From positions 1 to 22,789 of the forward strand of contig JAEZIJ010000087.1 in NCBI GenBank assembly GCA_023436715.1: a stretch of DNA of 22,789 nt, given 5' to 3'. Under the pieces are notes generated by a model, which was not told the origin of the DNA, made no database searches, and saw only the letters and a program-made list of their open reading frames with translations. Numbering within the stretch: the first letter of the stretch is position 1; the number at the start of each line of letters is the position of its first letter. This document shows, one piece after another, positions 6,420-14,868 of this stretch. This DNA comes from Acidobacteriota bacterium (lineage in GTDB: Bacteria; Acidobacteriota; Terriglobia; Bryobacterales; Bryobacteraceae). A program made the position numbers and the translations under genes.

Positions 6420-8885
6420 ATGTCTAGATTGCAGACTCGAGCTTTGGTCGGCTTCCTGCTGGCTGTATTGGGAGCGCATGCGCAGCCCAACCTGTCCGGG
6501 GATGCCCGGATCCGCCTCGCGCTCGGCAGGCTCAACACACTGGGCAGCCTGCTGATGATCGGAGCCCATCCCGACGATGAGCACACGGCGACTCTGGCGT
6601 ACTTCGCGCGCGGCCGCGGCATCCGCACCGCGTACCTCTCGCTCACGCGCGGAGAGGGCGGGCAAAACCTGATCGGCTCGGAGCAGGGCGATCTGCTCGG
6701 CCTGATCCGCACCGAGGAGTTGCTTGCCGCGCGGGAAATCGATGGCGCGGAGCAGTTCTTCACCCGCGCGATCGACTTCGGTTTCACCAAGAGCGCCGAT
6801 GAGACGCTTGCGAAATGGGGACGCGAAGGAATCCTCGCCGACATTGTGTGGACCATCCGCCGCTACCGCCCCGATGTGATTGTGCTGTGCTCTTCGGGAA
6901 CCCCGCGGGACGGCCACGGCCAGCATCAGGCCTCGGGCATTCTGGGCAGGGAAGCATTTGCGGCTGCCGCGGACCGGAGCCGCTTTCCCGAACAACTCAA
7001 GTTCGTCGAGCCCTGGCAAGCCAGGCGCCTTGTATGGGGCGGGTACGGGCGCGGCGCCGGCGTCCCGGGAGATATAGCGGTTGAAACCGGCGCGTACAAC
7101 CCCGTGCTGGGATACTCCTATAACGAGATCGCCGGAATGAGCCGCAGCATGCACCGCAGCCAGGCTATGGGCAGCCCACAGCGGCGTGGCGCGGCGACGG
7201 CCAATCTCGTGCCGGTCGCGGGTGAGCCGGCCTCGAAAGACCTGTTCGATGGCATCGATACGAGTTGGAACCGCGTGCAGGGCGGCGCGGAGGTCGGGCG
7301 CATTCTGGCGGAAGCGGCGCGACTGTTCGATCCGAATCAACCGGAAAAATCCGCCGCCCGGTTGCTGGATGCGCGGCGACACATGGCCGCTCTCCAAGAT
7401 CCCTGGGCACGCGAAAAGCTCGGTGAACTGGATGAGACCATCGCGCTCTCGATGGGCCTGTGGCTGGAGGCATCCGCGGATCGTTTTCAGGCGACGCCCG
7501 GATCGACGGTCGGCATTCGCGCGACGGCGCTCAATCGCTCTTCCATCCCCATCCGGCTCGTCTCCGTCGCGCTGGACCAGACTGCTGCCATTAATGCCGA
7601 GCTGCCCTTCAACCAGCCGCTGACGCGAGAGTTCCAATGGAAGGTCCCCGAGGACGCCGCGTATTCGCAGCCGTACTGGCTGCGCCAGCCGCCCAGGGGT
7701 GACTCCTATACCGTCACAGACCAGCAGTTGATAGGCACACCGGAGAACCGCCCGGTCCTCGCCGCCCGATTCAAGCTCCAGATCGCGGGCGAGGAACTCG
7801 AACTGACGCGCCGGGTTTTGCACCGTTACGTGGACCGGAGCCGGGGCGAACTGACCAGGCCTCTCGTCATCGCGCCGCCTGTTGCCCTGCGCTTTACTCA
7901 ATCCGTGCTGGTAATGCCGGATGGGCAGCCCCGGAAAATCGAGGTTGTGGTCCAGGCAAACGTGGCGGGAGCCTCCGGCGCGGTCACGCTCGCCGCTCCG
8001 GCGGCTTGGCGCGTCGAGCCGGCTGAAAGGAACTTCCAGCTTGGCGATGTCGGACAGGAGCAGACGCTGGCGTTCGAGGTGACCCCGCCCGCCGCGGCGG
8101 GCCGTGCGCAGATCCGTGCTTCGGCTTCGTTCGGAGGACGCCGCTTCAGCTCGGGATTCGACGTGATTGCCTACCCGCACATCCGGCCTCAGGCCGTCTT
8201 CCCGCCTTCCGAGGTTCAGGCCGTGCGCGCGGACATCAACGTACTCGCCAGGCGGGTAGGGTATATCGAGGGAGCAGGCGACGAGGTGCCGCGGGCGCTC
8301 GGTCAGTTGGGTTGCGAAGTGACGCTCCTGAGTGCGGAAGACCTCGCCACCGCGGACCTCAGCCGTTTCGATGCCATCGTCACCGGAGTGCGCGCCTACA
8401 ACGTCCGGCCCGGCCTGCGGTCGAACCAGCAGCGATTGCTCGCCTACGTCAACGGCGGCGGTACGCTCGTCGTGCAATACAACACGGCGGACCCCGAGGC
8501 CTTGCAGAAGATCGGGCCGTATCCTCTCCGCATTACGCGCGATCGGGTCACCGTGGAAGAAGCGCCCGTGAGTTTCCCCGAACCGGCGAGTCCTCTGCTC
8601 CAGCGCCCCAACCGCATCACCGCGGCCGATTTCGAGGGTTGGGTCCAGGAGCGCGGCCTCTATTTCGCGTCGGAATGGGATCCGCGTTATCACTCGCTGT
8701 TGGAATCGCACGACCCCGGCGAGGAGCCGCATCCGGGCGGGACCTTATACGTCCGATACGGGAAAGGCGCGTATGTCTTTACGGCCTGGTCGTGGTTCCG
8801 CCAGCTTCCCGCCGGCGTGCCCGGCGCGTTCCGGATCTTCGCGAATCTGCTGAGCGCGGGAAAGGTGCTCGATGGCGCAAGATAG
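6420..8885 (+). CDS. Secreted PIG-L/LmbE family deacetylase with long C-terminal region
   Basis: An 821-residue protein. Residues 1-21 form a signal peptide ending in GAHAQ. The PIG-L domain (about 42-250) has the zinc-binding motif AHPDDE (49-54) and the second histidine motif DGHGQHQ (165-170, H166 and H169). In this family the zinc site removes N-acetyl groups from GlcNAc-type sugars or related amides. The middle part (about 360-590) is beta-rich and resembles Ig-like modules. The last 200 residues (VRADINVLARRVGYIEGAGD, ARFDAIVTGVRAYNVRP-like, NGGGTLVVQYNT) look like a ThuA/glutamine-amidotransferase-like fold. Its 3' end overlaps the next gene by 14 bases, making it the first gene of a unit with a small membrane protein and a symporter. 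A role in processing an acetylated sugar in the periplasm before uptake is inferred. No SD was seen at the ATG. Confidence 0.88.
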   Translation: MSRLQTRALVGFLLAVLGAHAQPNLSGDARIRLALGRLNTLGSLLMIGAHPDDEHTATLAYFARGRGIRTAYLSLTRGEGGQNLIGSEQGDLLGLIRTEELLAAREIDGAEQFFTRAIDFGFTKSADETLAKWGREGILADIVWTIRRYRPDVIVLCSSGTPRDGHGQHQASGILGREAFAAAADRSRFPEQLKFVEPWQARRLVWGGYGRGAGVPGDIAVETGAYNPVLGYSYNEIAGMSRSMHRSQAMGSPQRRGAATANLVPVAGEPASKDLFDGIDTSWNRVQGGAEVGRILAEAARLFDPNQPEKSAARLLDARRHMAALQDPWAREKLGELDETIALSMGLWLEASADRFQATPGSTVGIRATALNRSSIPIRLVSVALDQTAAINAELPFNQPLTREFQWKVPEDAAYSQPYWLRQPPRGDSYTVTDQQLIGTPENRPVLAARFKLQIAGEELELTRRVLHRYVDRSRGELTRPLVIAPPVALRFTQSVLVMPDGQPRKIEVVVQANVAGASGAVTLAAPAAWRVEPAERNFQLGDVGQEQTLAFEVTPPAAAGRAQIRASASFGGRRFSSGFDVIAYPHIRPQAVFPPSEVQAVRADINVLARRVGYIEGAGDEVPRALGQLGCEVTLLSAEDLATADLSRFDAIVTGVRAYNVRPGLRSNQQRLLAYVNGGGTLVVQYNTADPEALQKIGPYPLRITRDRVTVEEAPVSFPEPASPLLQRPNRITAADFEGWVQERGLYFASEWDPRYHSLLESHDPGEEPHPGGTLYVRYGKGAYVFTAWSWFRQLPAGVPGAFRIFANLLSAGKVLDGAR

Positions 8886-9018
8886 TCCCGAACGGCCGAT
8901 CGTCGACGATCCGCCGCCGTTCCTGGGTTCCTGGAGGCGCGTTTACATAGGCGTCCTGATTTACCTGGCGTCGCTGATCGGGCTGTTCTACATCTTCACG
9001 CGGGTGTTCTCCGCATGA
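8872..9018 (+). CDS. Small single-pass membrane protein of the symporter unit
   Basis: A 48-residue ORF, easily missed by gene callers. It reads MAQDSPERPIVDDPPPFLGS, then WRRVYIGVLIYLASLIGLF and YIFTRVFSA. An acidic Pro-rich head is followed by one clear membrane helix (about residues 24-44). Its ATG (8872) overlaps the end of the deacetylase gene by 14 bases, and its TGA overlaps the symporter ATG as ATGA (9015-9018), so translation of all three is probably coupled. Some SSS transporters and related carriers have small membrane partners (the YjcH-ActP gene pair is the usual comparison). By analogy this could be a symporter subunit, but that role is inferred. I know no named family for it. 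Confidence 0.75.
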   Translation: MAQDSPERPIVDDPPPFLGSWRRVYIGVLIYLASLIGLFYIFTRVFSA

Positions 9019-10703
9019 GGCCGCTCGATTGGGTTGTCCTGTGCGCTTCGCTCGTGTCCATCGTCGCCTACGGCCTGTACAAGGGGCGCGGCAGCAACAC
9101 GGTAAACAGCTACCTGCTGGCCGGCAAGACGATGCCGTGGTACGCCATGGCGCTGTCCATCATGGCTACACAGGCAAGCGCCGTCACCTTCATCTCCACC
9201 ACCGGGCAGGCCTACGTGGACGGAATGCGTTTCGTCCAGTTCTACTTCGGCCTGCCGATCGCGATGGTGATTCTGGCGTCGACGGCCGTTCCGATCTTTC
9301 ACCGCACCAACGTCTACACGGCCTACGAGTATCTGGAGAAGCGTTTCGATGCGAAGACGCGGGCCATCGTGACGGTGATCTTCCTGATCCAGCGCGGGCT
9401 GGGTGTAGGCCTGTCCATCTATGCGCCAGCCGTAGTTCTCACTGTTCTCCTCGGCTGGCCCGATCAGATCACGACCCTGGTCATGGGCGGATTGGTGATC
9501 CTGTACACCGCCATGGGGGGAATCAAAGCCGTGACCTGGACCGATGTGCAGCAGATGCTCATCATCATCACAGGCCTGTTCGCCGCTCTGTTCACGGCCA
9601 TCTGGCTGCTGCCCTCAGACATCTCGCTTCTCGATGCGGTGTCGCTCGCCGGCGCCGTGGGGAAACTCAACGCCGTCGACCTCAAGTTCGATTTGAATAG
9701 CCGCTACAACGTGTGGAGCGGATTGATCGGCGGGACGTTTCTGGCGATGGCCTATTTCGGAACCGATCAGTCGCAGGTGCAGCGATACCTCTCCGGCAAA
9801 TCAATCGCACAGAGCCGGCTGAGCCTGCTTTTCAACGCCGTCGCTAAAGTCCCCATGCAGTTTCTGATCCTTTTCACCGGGGCGATGGTCTTCGTCTTCT
9901 ACCTGTATCAGCAACCGCCGCTTTTGTTCGAGCCCGTTCAGTTGCAGCGGGTGGAAGCTCGGGCGGACTACAAACCGGTAGCGGAACGGTTCAGCAGCGC
10001 TTTCGAGGAACGCAAGGCGGCGGCGACGCGAGTGGTCCAGGCTCGCCGCGCTGGCGATAGCGCGCTTGAGAGGGAAAGCCTCGAGCAGTACCGGCGCGCG
10101 CAGAACCGGCTCGATACGGCGCGCGCTCAGGGCGCGGAACTGGCCAGGAAGGCGACGGGCAAGACGGAAGTCAACGACACCAACTACATATTTCTGTCTT
10201 TCGTGACCCGGTACATGCCGGCCGGTGTCGTGGGGCTGATCATGGCCGTGATCTTCGCCGCGGCGATGTCCGCGAGCTCCGGCGAAATCAATTCTTTGGC
10301 CACGGTGTCCGTTATCGATATCTACCAGCGGCACGTACGGCGGCAGGGATCGGATCGGCACTACCTTTGGGTGTCGCGCGCGGCCACCGCCTTCTGGGGC
10401 TGCTATGCCGTTCTGTTTTCGCAGTTCGTGAAAAGCACCGGGTCGTTGGTGGAGGCGGTGAATGTAGTGGGCTCGCTGTTCTACGGAGGAATGCTGGGCG
10501 TGTTCGTCCTCGCGTTCTACTTTCGCCGGGTACGAGGCAACGCCGCTTTCATCGGTGTGCTCGCGGGCGAAGCCGCCATCTTCTACTCGCACTGGTTCAC
10601 GAAGATTTCTTTTCTCTGGTATAACGTGCTTGGCTGCGGAGTGGTAGTGGCGACCGCGCTGGTAATCTCGGTGTTCGAGAATCGGGCTGAGACTGCTGAG
10701 TGA
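9015..10703 (+). CDS. Sodium:solute symporter (SSS family)
   Basis: A 562-residue inner-membrane transporter with about 13 hydrophobic helices. The conserved SSS features are present: the early segment SIMATQASAVTFISTTGQAY (48-67), TAMGGIKAVTWTDVQQ (165-180), and the signature-like FGTDQSQVQRYLSGKS (248-263). Family members use the sodium gradient to import sugars, amino acids, sialic acid or other small solutes. Substrate cannot be assigned. An odd feature is a charged, probably helical or coiled-coil insert (about 312-385, rich in Arg, Glu and Ala) between two membrane helices. The gene overlaps the small membrane protein by 4 bases and follows a secreted deacetylase, so an amino- or acetyl-sugar substrate is a reasonable guess. 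A perfect hairpin follows the stop. Confidence 0.93.
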   Translation: MRPLDWVVLCASLVSIVAYGLYKGRGSNTVNSYLLAGKTMPWYAMALSIMATQASAVTFISTTGQAYVDGMRFVQFYFGLPIAMVILASTAVPIFHRTNVYTAYEYLEKRFDAKTRAIVTVIFLIQRGLGVGLSIYAPAVVLTVLLGWPDQITTLVMGGLVILYTAMGGIKAVTWTDVQQMLIIITGLFAALFTAIWLLPSDISLLDAVSLAGAVGKLNAVDLKFDLNSRYNVWSGLIGGTFLAMAYFGTDQSQVQRYLSGKSIAQSRLSLLFNAVAKVPMQFLILFTGAMVFVFYLYQQPPLLFEPVQLQRVEARADYKPVAERFSSAFEERKAAATRVVQARRAGDSALERESLEQYRRAQNRLDTARAQGAELARKATGKTEVNDTNYIFLSFVTRYMPAGVVGLIMAVIFAAAMSASSGEINSLATVSVIDIYQRHVRRQGSDRHYLWVSRAATAFWGCYAVLFSQFVKSTGSLVEAVNVVGSLFYGGMLGVFVLAFYFRRVRGNAAFIGVLAGEAAIFYSHWFTKISFLWYNVLGCGVVVATALVISVFENRAETAE

Positions 10704-10704
10704 T

Positions 10705-10730
10705 CCTGGCCCGGCCGAAACCGGGCCAGG
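10705..10730. terminator. Perfect 10-bp hairpin between convergent genes
   Basis: CCTGGCCCGG (10705-10714) and CCGGGCCAGG (10721-10730) are perfect inverted repeats around a 6-base CCGAAA loop. The hairpin starts 1 base after the symporter stop and lies 13 bases from the stop of the opposite gene. There is no T-tract on either side, so it could stop transcription in both directions only weakly, or serve mainly to protect mRNA 3' ends. Confidence 0.7.
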
Positions 10731-10743
10731 AAGCCGAGGTTGC

Positions 10744-11976
10744 TTACATCGTGACAACGAACGGTAGAATCACACTGCTTTGGACGCCCGACCCATCCGT
10801 CACTGTCAACTGAATCGGAAAGGTACCCGTCGACGGGAACGTGATCGCAGGAGTCGCGGTATTCGCGCCCGAGATCGAGACCCCGCCAGAGCTTGTCCAG
10901 CTAAACGTGATCGGACTACCGATCGGGCTGGACGATTGGCTCGCATCCAGAGTGATTGTTCGGGAGGTCGTCTGGAGAGTGAACGGAGCGAGCTGAATCA
11001 CCGGGATTTCGCCATTCGAAGGGGTCGTTCCTGGTGTGCCTCCGGGTGTGGTGCCGGTGGTGCTGCCGCTCACAACAGCGACCAGCGCGAATCCGGTTGG
11101 AGATGCCAGGTCGAAGGCGCCCGCGACACCAACGCTAAGGAAGGTGATCGGGACTGCGCCGGAGGTGCCGAACGGTGCGGTGCTGGCAGTTGTCGTGGTG
11201 GTCCCGTTGGTGGTGGTGGTGATCCTTATTCCCGGGAACGGGAACGTGTTGTTGAAGGCCAGCGATACCGACGCCGCCATACCCTGCACATTGCCGAACA
11301 GGTTAGGAGACAGCGGAGAACCCGGTGCGCCCGTGCCTTGCGCCGTGATCGGTATGCCCGCCTCGCCGATCCCCGTTACCGTGGTGCCCGTAGTACTGGG
11401 AGTAGTCACTACACCGGAAAACAGCATTGTCGGGTGCATTCCGCCGGTCACGATCACATTCTGGACCTTGATGCGAATTTCATTGATCAGCGTACCCGTA
11501 GGCTCCACCAGAGTTGCGGTTCCGGTGGGGAGCGAGGCGCTAAACGGCAGCGCGGTCCCGGTCGTTACTTCCAGCAAATCGAAAGTGAGAATGCTGCCGG
11601 ATAGAGAAACGAACTGCCGCAGTTCACTCGTACCCGCCTTAAGGTTGTTGAACACGGCCGCAGGCAGAACCGGGGCCTGCGTAGCGAGAACGAAACTGGT
11701 CGGGACTCGCGCCTCAGCCGCAAATTGAATGTTCTGTAGAGCCGGAGTAGCCCCTGGCGCGGCGCAATTCACCGCGATCGGGGTGGTTCCGGTCGCGCTC
11801 GTGGTACCGGTTGGGGTGGCCGGTACGCTGCAAAACACCGCATTGAGCGTACCGGTCGCCACTTGAGGCAATGCTGGCAACGAGATGGCGATGATCGCCG
11901 CCGCGATGGTCAGCCCTCTCCGTAGGGTTGGAAACCATCCGCCAGAACCGCCACCCCCCGTGAGTTTTCCCTGCAT
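10744..11976 (-). CDS. Secreted Thr-rich protein with PKD/Ig-like C-terminal domain
   Basis: A 410-residue exported protein. The start at 11976 is set by a full AAGGAGGG site (11984-11991) 7 bases upstream; an in-frame TTG 30 bases further out is less likely. The N-terminus has RRGLTIAAAIIAISLPALPQ, a signal peptide. The middle (about 40-310) is low in charge and rich in Thr, Gly, Ala and Pro, with runs such as TTTTNGTTTTTAS. A Gly/Thr linker (GSTTGTTPGGTPGTT) leads to a C-terminal domain with TLDASQSSSPIGSPITFSW and GTFPIQLTVTDGSG, a PKD/Ig-like beta sandwich. Such modules mediate binding at the cell surface or outside it. No catalytic residues are evident, and its function is unknown. Confidence 0.85.
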   Translation of the reverse strand: MQGKLTGGGGSGGWFPTLRRGLTIAAAIIAISLPALPQVATGTLNAVFCSVPATPTGTTSATGTTPIAVNCAAPGATPALQNIQFAAEARVPTSFVLATQAPVLPAAVFNNLKAGTSELRQFVSLSGSILTFDLLEVTTGTALPFSASLPTGTATLVEPTGTLINEIRIKVQNVIVTGGMHPTMLFSGVVTTPSTTGTTVTGIGEAGIPITAQGTGAPGSPLSPNLFGNVQGMAASVSLAFNNTFPFPGIRITTTTNGTTTTTASTAPFGTSGAVPITFLSVGVAGAFDLASPTGFALVAVVSGSTTGTTPGGTPGTTPSNGEIPVIQLAPFTLQTTSRTITLDASQSSSPIGSPITFSWTSSGGVSISGANTATPAITFPSTGTFPIQLTVTDGSGVQSSVILPFVVTM

Positions 11977-11983
11977 TCGGATT

Positions 11984-11991
11984 CCCTCCTT
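11984..11991 (-). promoter_or_regulatory. Strong Shine-Dalgarno site deciding the start at 11976
   Basis: On the minus strand this reads AAGGAGGG, close to a perfect match to the 16S anti-SD, 7 bases from the ATG. It is one of the strongest ribosome sites in the window and suggests high translation of the secreted protein. Confidence 0.8.
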
Positions 11992-12014
11992 GAATTGGAT
12001 ATGCAACTCAGCGC

Positions 12015-12020
12015 AATATA
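12015..12020 (-). promoter_or_regulatory. Possible -10 element for the secreted PKD protein
   Basis: TATATT on the minus strand lies about 40 bases before the ATG at 11976. No good -35 was found at the usual distance, so this is only a candidate. Confidence 0.25.
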
Positions 12021-12146
12021 CGAGTCACCGGTGAACTTCATTAGAGGAACCGCAGCGCGCATCCCCTCACGCACGCAAAACTTGAACTCAGTCTACCACA
12101 CCAGAGAACAATTCATGAATTCCGGTTAATGAGGGGATCACAACAC

Positions 12147-12180
12147 GTATCAGGGCACGGCCAAAGCCATGCTCTGATAC
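12147..12180. repeat. REP-like imperfect hairpin downstream of glgC
   Basis: GTATCAGGGCACGG (12147-12160) and CCATGCTCTGATAC (12167-12180) are 14-base arms around a 6-base loop; 12 of 14 positions are complementary and one more can form a G-U pair. The left arm is identical to a 14-base core found at 15067-15080 and, inverted, at 14955-14968. The hairpin ends 4 bases from the glgC stop, so it could terminate or stabilise that transcript. Confidence 0.65.
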
Positions 12181-12184
12181 GGTC

Positions 12185-13438
12185 TCAAATGGTCAGGGTG
12201 GAGAGTTCGACTCGGGAGCGCATCCCTTCCACGACGACAATGCCGCTCTCGGTCACATGGTGGTAGCGCCTATCCTGCTCCAGGTCGTAACCGATGACGG
12301 CGCCCTCCGGGACACGCACGTTCTTATCAAGGATTGCGCGCCGGATGCGAGCGCGGCGGCCGATATCGCACTGATCGAAGATGATCGAGTCTTCAATTAG
12401 CGCGCCGGCATGCACCCTCACATAGCGGCCCAGGACGGAATTGCGGACCGTTCCCCCGGCGAGAATGGTCCCGCCGGAAACGACGGAGCTGATTGCCTGC
12501 CCGCGCCGGCCCTCTTCGTCAAATACAGTCTTGGCGGGCGGGTCGGAGTAGCCGGCCGTAATCAGCGGCCACTGGCGGTTGTAGAGGTTCAGTTCGGGTT
12601 CGACCGCGCGGATATCCATGTTCGCCTCGTAATAGGCGTCGATGGTTCCGACGTCTCGCCAATAGGCGGTCTGCCCGACCGGTTCACCCGGAATGTAATT
12701 CGTTTGGAAGTCGTACGCGTACATCGGTGCCCGCCCGATCAACCCGGGGAGAATATCTCGTCCGAAATCGTGGCTACTGTGCTCGTTGTTAGCGTCGTGG
12801 TAGAGTTCCTGCAAAAGCACGCGCGTGGAGAACACATAGTTGCCCATGGAGGCGAGTACCCGGGCGGGGTCGCCGGGCATGGTAGGCGCGTCCGCCCGTT
12901 TTTCATGAAACGCGACGATGCGGCCGTCGGCTTCCGTCTCGATCACGCCGAACTCGATGGCCTGCTTCCTGGGAACCGGAATGGCCGCGACGGTAATCTC
13001 CGAGCGCTTCTGTTCATGGAACTCGATCATGTCCCGGATGTTCATCCGGTAGATGTGGTCGGCGCCGAAGATCGCCACAACGTGCGGGTCGGCTTGCTCG
13101 ATGAGATTGATGTTCTGGTAAATGGCGTCGGCGGTTCCCTGGTACCAGGTCTCGCCCGGCGATCGCATCTGAGCGGGCACAGGGATGATGAACTGGTTCT
13201 TCAGCAGTCCTGCAAACTGCCAGCCGTCCCGAAGGTGCTGTAACAAGGATTGACTCTTGAACTGGACCAGAACGTATGTCGAGTATATGCCGGAGTTAAT
13301 GAGATTGCTCAGAACGAAATCTACGATCCGGTACTTGCCTCCGAAAGGCACAGCCGGCTTGGCCCGCTCCTTAGTGAGCGGGTAAAGGCGGGTTCCTTTA
13401 CCGCCGGCCAGCACAAACGCGAGTACGCGAAGTTGCAT
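12185..13438 (-). CDS. glgC: Glucose-1-phosphate adenylyltransferase
   Basis: A 417-residue cytoplasmic enzyme that makes ADP-glucose from ATP and glucose-1-phosphate, the committed step of bacterial glycogen synthesis. The N-terminal nucleotidyltransferase domain shows LAGGKGTRLYPLT (10-22), KPAVPFGGKYRIVDFVLSN (27-45), WYQGTADAIYQN (98-109), GADHIYRMN with catalytic Asp127, FGVIE (163-167) and FHEK (177-180). YWRDVGTIDAYYEANMD marks the junction to the C-terminal left-handed beta-helix (SVVSGGTILAGGTVRNSVLG and repeats). The length and all motifs are standard. The gene is alone on its strand, with no other glg gene in the window. The leader carries a duplicated SD (see 13444-13475). Confidence 0.96.
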   Translation of the reverse strand: MQLRVLAFVLAGGKGTRLYPLTKERAKPAVPFGGKYRIVDFVLSNLINSGIYSTYVLVQFKSQSLLQHLRDGWQFAGLLKNQFIIPVPAQMRSPGETWYQGTADAIYQNINLIEQADPHVVAIFGADHIYRMNIRDMIEFHEQKRSEITVAAIPVPRKQAIEFGVIETEADGRIVAFHEKRADAPTMPGDPARVLASMGNYVFSTRVLLQELYHDANNEHSSHDFGRDILPGLIGRAPMYAYDFQTNYIPGEPVGQTAYWRDVGTIDAYYEANMDIRAVEPELNLYNRQWPLITAGYSDPPAKTVFDEEGRRGQAISSVVSGGTILAGGTVRNSVLGRYVRVHAGALIEDSIIFDQCDIGRRARIRRAILDKNVRVPEGAVIGYDLEQDRRYHHVTESGIVVVEGMRSRVELSTLTI

Positions 13439-13443
13439 TCAGT

Positions 13444-13475
13444 GACTCCTCTGCACAGCGACTCCTCTGCACAGC
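13444..13475 (-). repeat. 16-bp perfect tandem repeat carrying the glgC ribosome site
   Basis: The unit GACTCCTCTGCACAGC (plus strand) occurs twice back to back, at 13444-13459 and 13460-13475. On the minus strand each copy contains AGAGGAGT. The copy next to the gene sits 7 bases before the glgC ATG and is a good SD; the second lies 16 bases further upstream. Confidence 0.85.
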
Positions 13476-13581
13476 CCTGGCAAACTCATTCCTGCGAACT
13501 ATTGTGTCACGGGTTGCGGCGGCAGGCACCGGGAATTAACACGGGCGCGGGCGGCCGGGCGGTGTGATATTTTTAGCAGAC

Positions 13582-14868
13582 ATGTCCGCCGCCTCTCAGC
13601 CCGCCCTCGAATCGCCTCTCTCCTCCCGGATGCGTTGGGCGATCATAGGGCTGCTCTGCCTGGGCATGATGATCGCCTATTTCGACCGCGTGAATCTCTC
13701 GGTCGCGATGGCCGACAACCATTCCGCCCAATCCTTGAAGGACTTCCTGCATCTGAGCGATAACGACCGCGGCGCGTTGAACTCGGCGTTCTTCTGGAGC
13801 TATGCGGTTTTGCAGATTCCGGCGGGTTGGCTGGTGGACCGCTACGGGGTGAAGTTCCCGTTCGCGCTCGGATTCCTGTTCTGGAGCCTGACCTCGGCGG
13901 CCACCTCGCTTGTTGGTTCCGTGCGTCAGTTGTTCATGCTCCGGATGGTGCTCGGGGTGGGCGAATCGATCACTACGCCCGCGGGAATGCGCTGGATCCG
14001 GTTCCATTGTGCGGAAAGCCAGCGCGGATTGGCGGTCGGCCTCTACATGGCCGCGGCGAAAATCGGACCGGGAATCGGTGCTCCCATAGCCGCGTGGCTG
14101 ATTGCCCTTTATGGCTGGCGGATGATGTTTGCCGTGCTGGGGTTGGGTGGCCTGCTGTGGCTGGCGCCGTGGCTGAAACTGGTGAAGGACGATGATCGCG
14201 AGATCGAGGCCGCGCAGGTCCGGAAATCGGCCGCGGCGCAGATTCCGTTCGCGAAGGTGATGGCAAGCCCGGTGATCTGGGGCACCGTGATCGGGACATT
14301 CTGCTACCAGTACTTCGTCTATTTCTGCATGACATGGATGCCGGCGTATTTCGTGGAGGCGCGCCATCTTTCCCTGAACTCGATGGGGCTTTACACCATG
14401 TTCAGTTTTGGCGGCATGGCCGTTGTTGCCACTCTGGCCGGATGGGCGGCGGATCGCATGATCGCGCGAGGCGGCGACCCGGTTCGCATCCGGAAAGGCT
14501 TCACCATCGCCGGCTTCCTCGCGGCTTCCACTGAACTGATCGGCGCGCTTTCCAATTCCTCCTCCGTCGCGCTGTTCTTCGCTGTGTTCTCCCTCAGCGG
14601 TCTCGGTTTGATGACCGCAAATTACTGGGCGCTGACGCAAACGCTGATTCCGGGCGCGGCCGTCGGCCGGATAGTCGGGATTCAGAACTGCGCGGCGAAC
14701 CTGCCCGGAATCGTAGCGCCGCTGCTGACCGGGTGGCTGAAGCAGACTACCGGAGGTTACACCGCGCCGATGCAGGCGATCTGGGTCTTTCTGCTGGCCG
14801 GTGTGGCGGCATACGTTTTCCTCGTGCGCGAGAAGTATGCCCCGGGCACCGCATCAGGGCGCGGCTAG
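13582..14868 (+). CDS. MFS transporter, anion:cation symporter (ACS) type
   Basis: A 428-residue inner-membrane transporter with 12 predicted helices in two sets of six and a cytoplasmic middle loop (around KLVKDDDREIEAAQVRKSAA). The first helix ends in AYFDRVNLSVAMAD, which matches the DRxNLS motif of the ACS family, and GWLVDRYGVKFPFALG is the MFS motif A region. ACS members import organic anions, such as sugar acids (galactonate, glucarate) or related carboxylates. The exact substrate is unknown. I chose ATG 13582; a GTG at 13564 is in frame. No SD precedes the ATG, and TGTGATATT (13564-13572) resembles an extended -10, so a very short leader is possible. The stop codon lies within an intergenic repeat. 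Confidence 0.9.
   Translation: MSAASQPALESPLSSRMRWAIIGLLCLGMMIAYFDRVNLSVAMADNHSAQSLKDFLHLSDNDRGALNSAFFWSYAVLQIPAGWLVDRYGVKFPFALGFLFWSLTSAATSLVGSVRQLFMLRMVLGVGESITTPAGMRWIRFHCAESQRGLAVGLYMAAAKIGPGIGAPIAAWLIALYGWRMMFAVLGLGGLLWLAPWLKLVKDDDREIEAAQVRKSAAAQIPFAKVMASPVIWGTVIGTFCYQYFVYFCMTWMPAYFVEARHLSLNSMGLYTMFSFGGMAVVATLAGWAADRMIARGGDPVRIRKGFTIAGFLAASTELIGALSNSSSVALFFAVFSLSGLGLMTANYWALTQTLIPGAAVGRIVGIQNCAANLPGIVAPLLTGWLKQTTGGYTAPMQAIWVFLLAGVAAYVFLVREKYAPGTASGRG

Noticed and set aside
6366..8732. 788-codon open frame antisense to the deacetylase gene
   Set aside because: It is an Arg-rich frame opposite a well-supported PIG-L gene; such long antisense frames arise from GC-rich third positions. No domain is visible.
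12410..13243. 277-codon plus-strand frame opposite glgC
   Set aside because: It is a shadow of a highly conserved enzyme gene, with no start context or domain.
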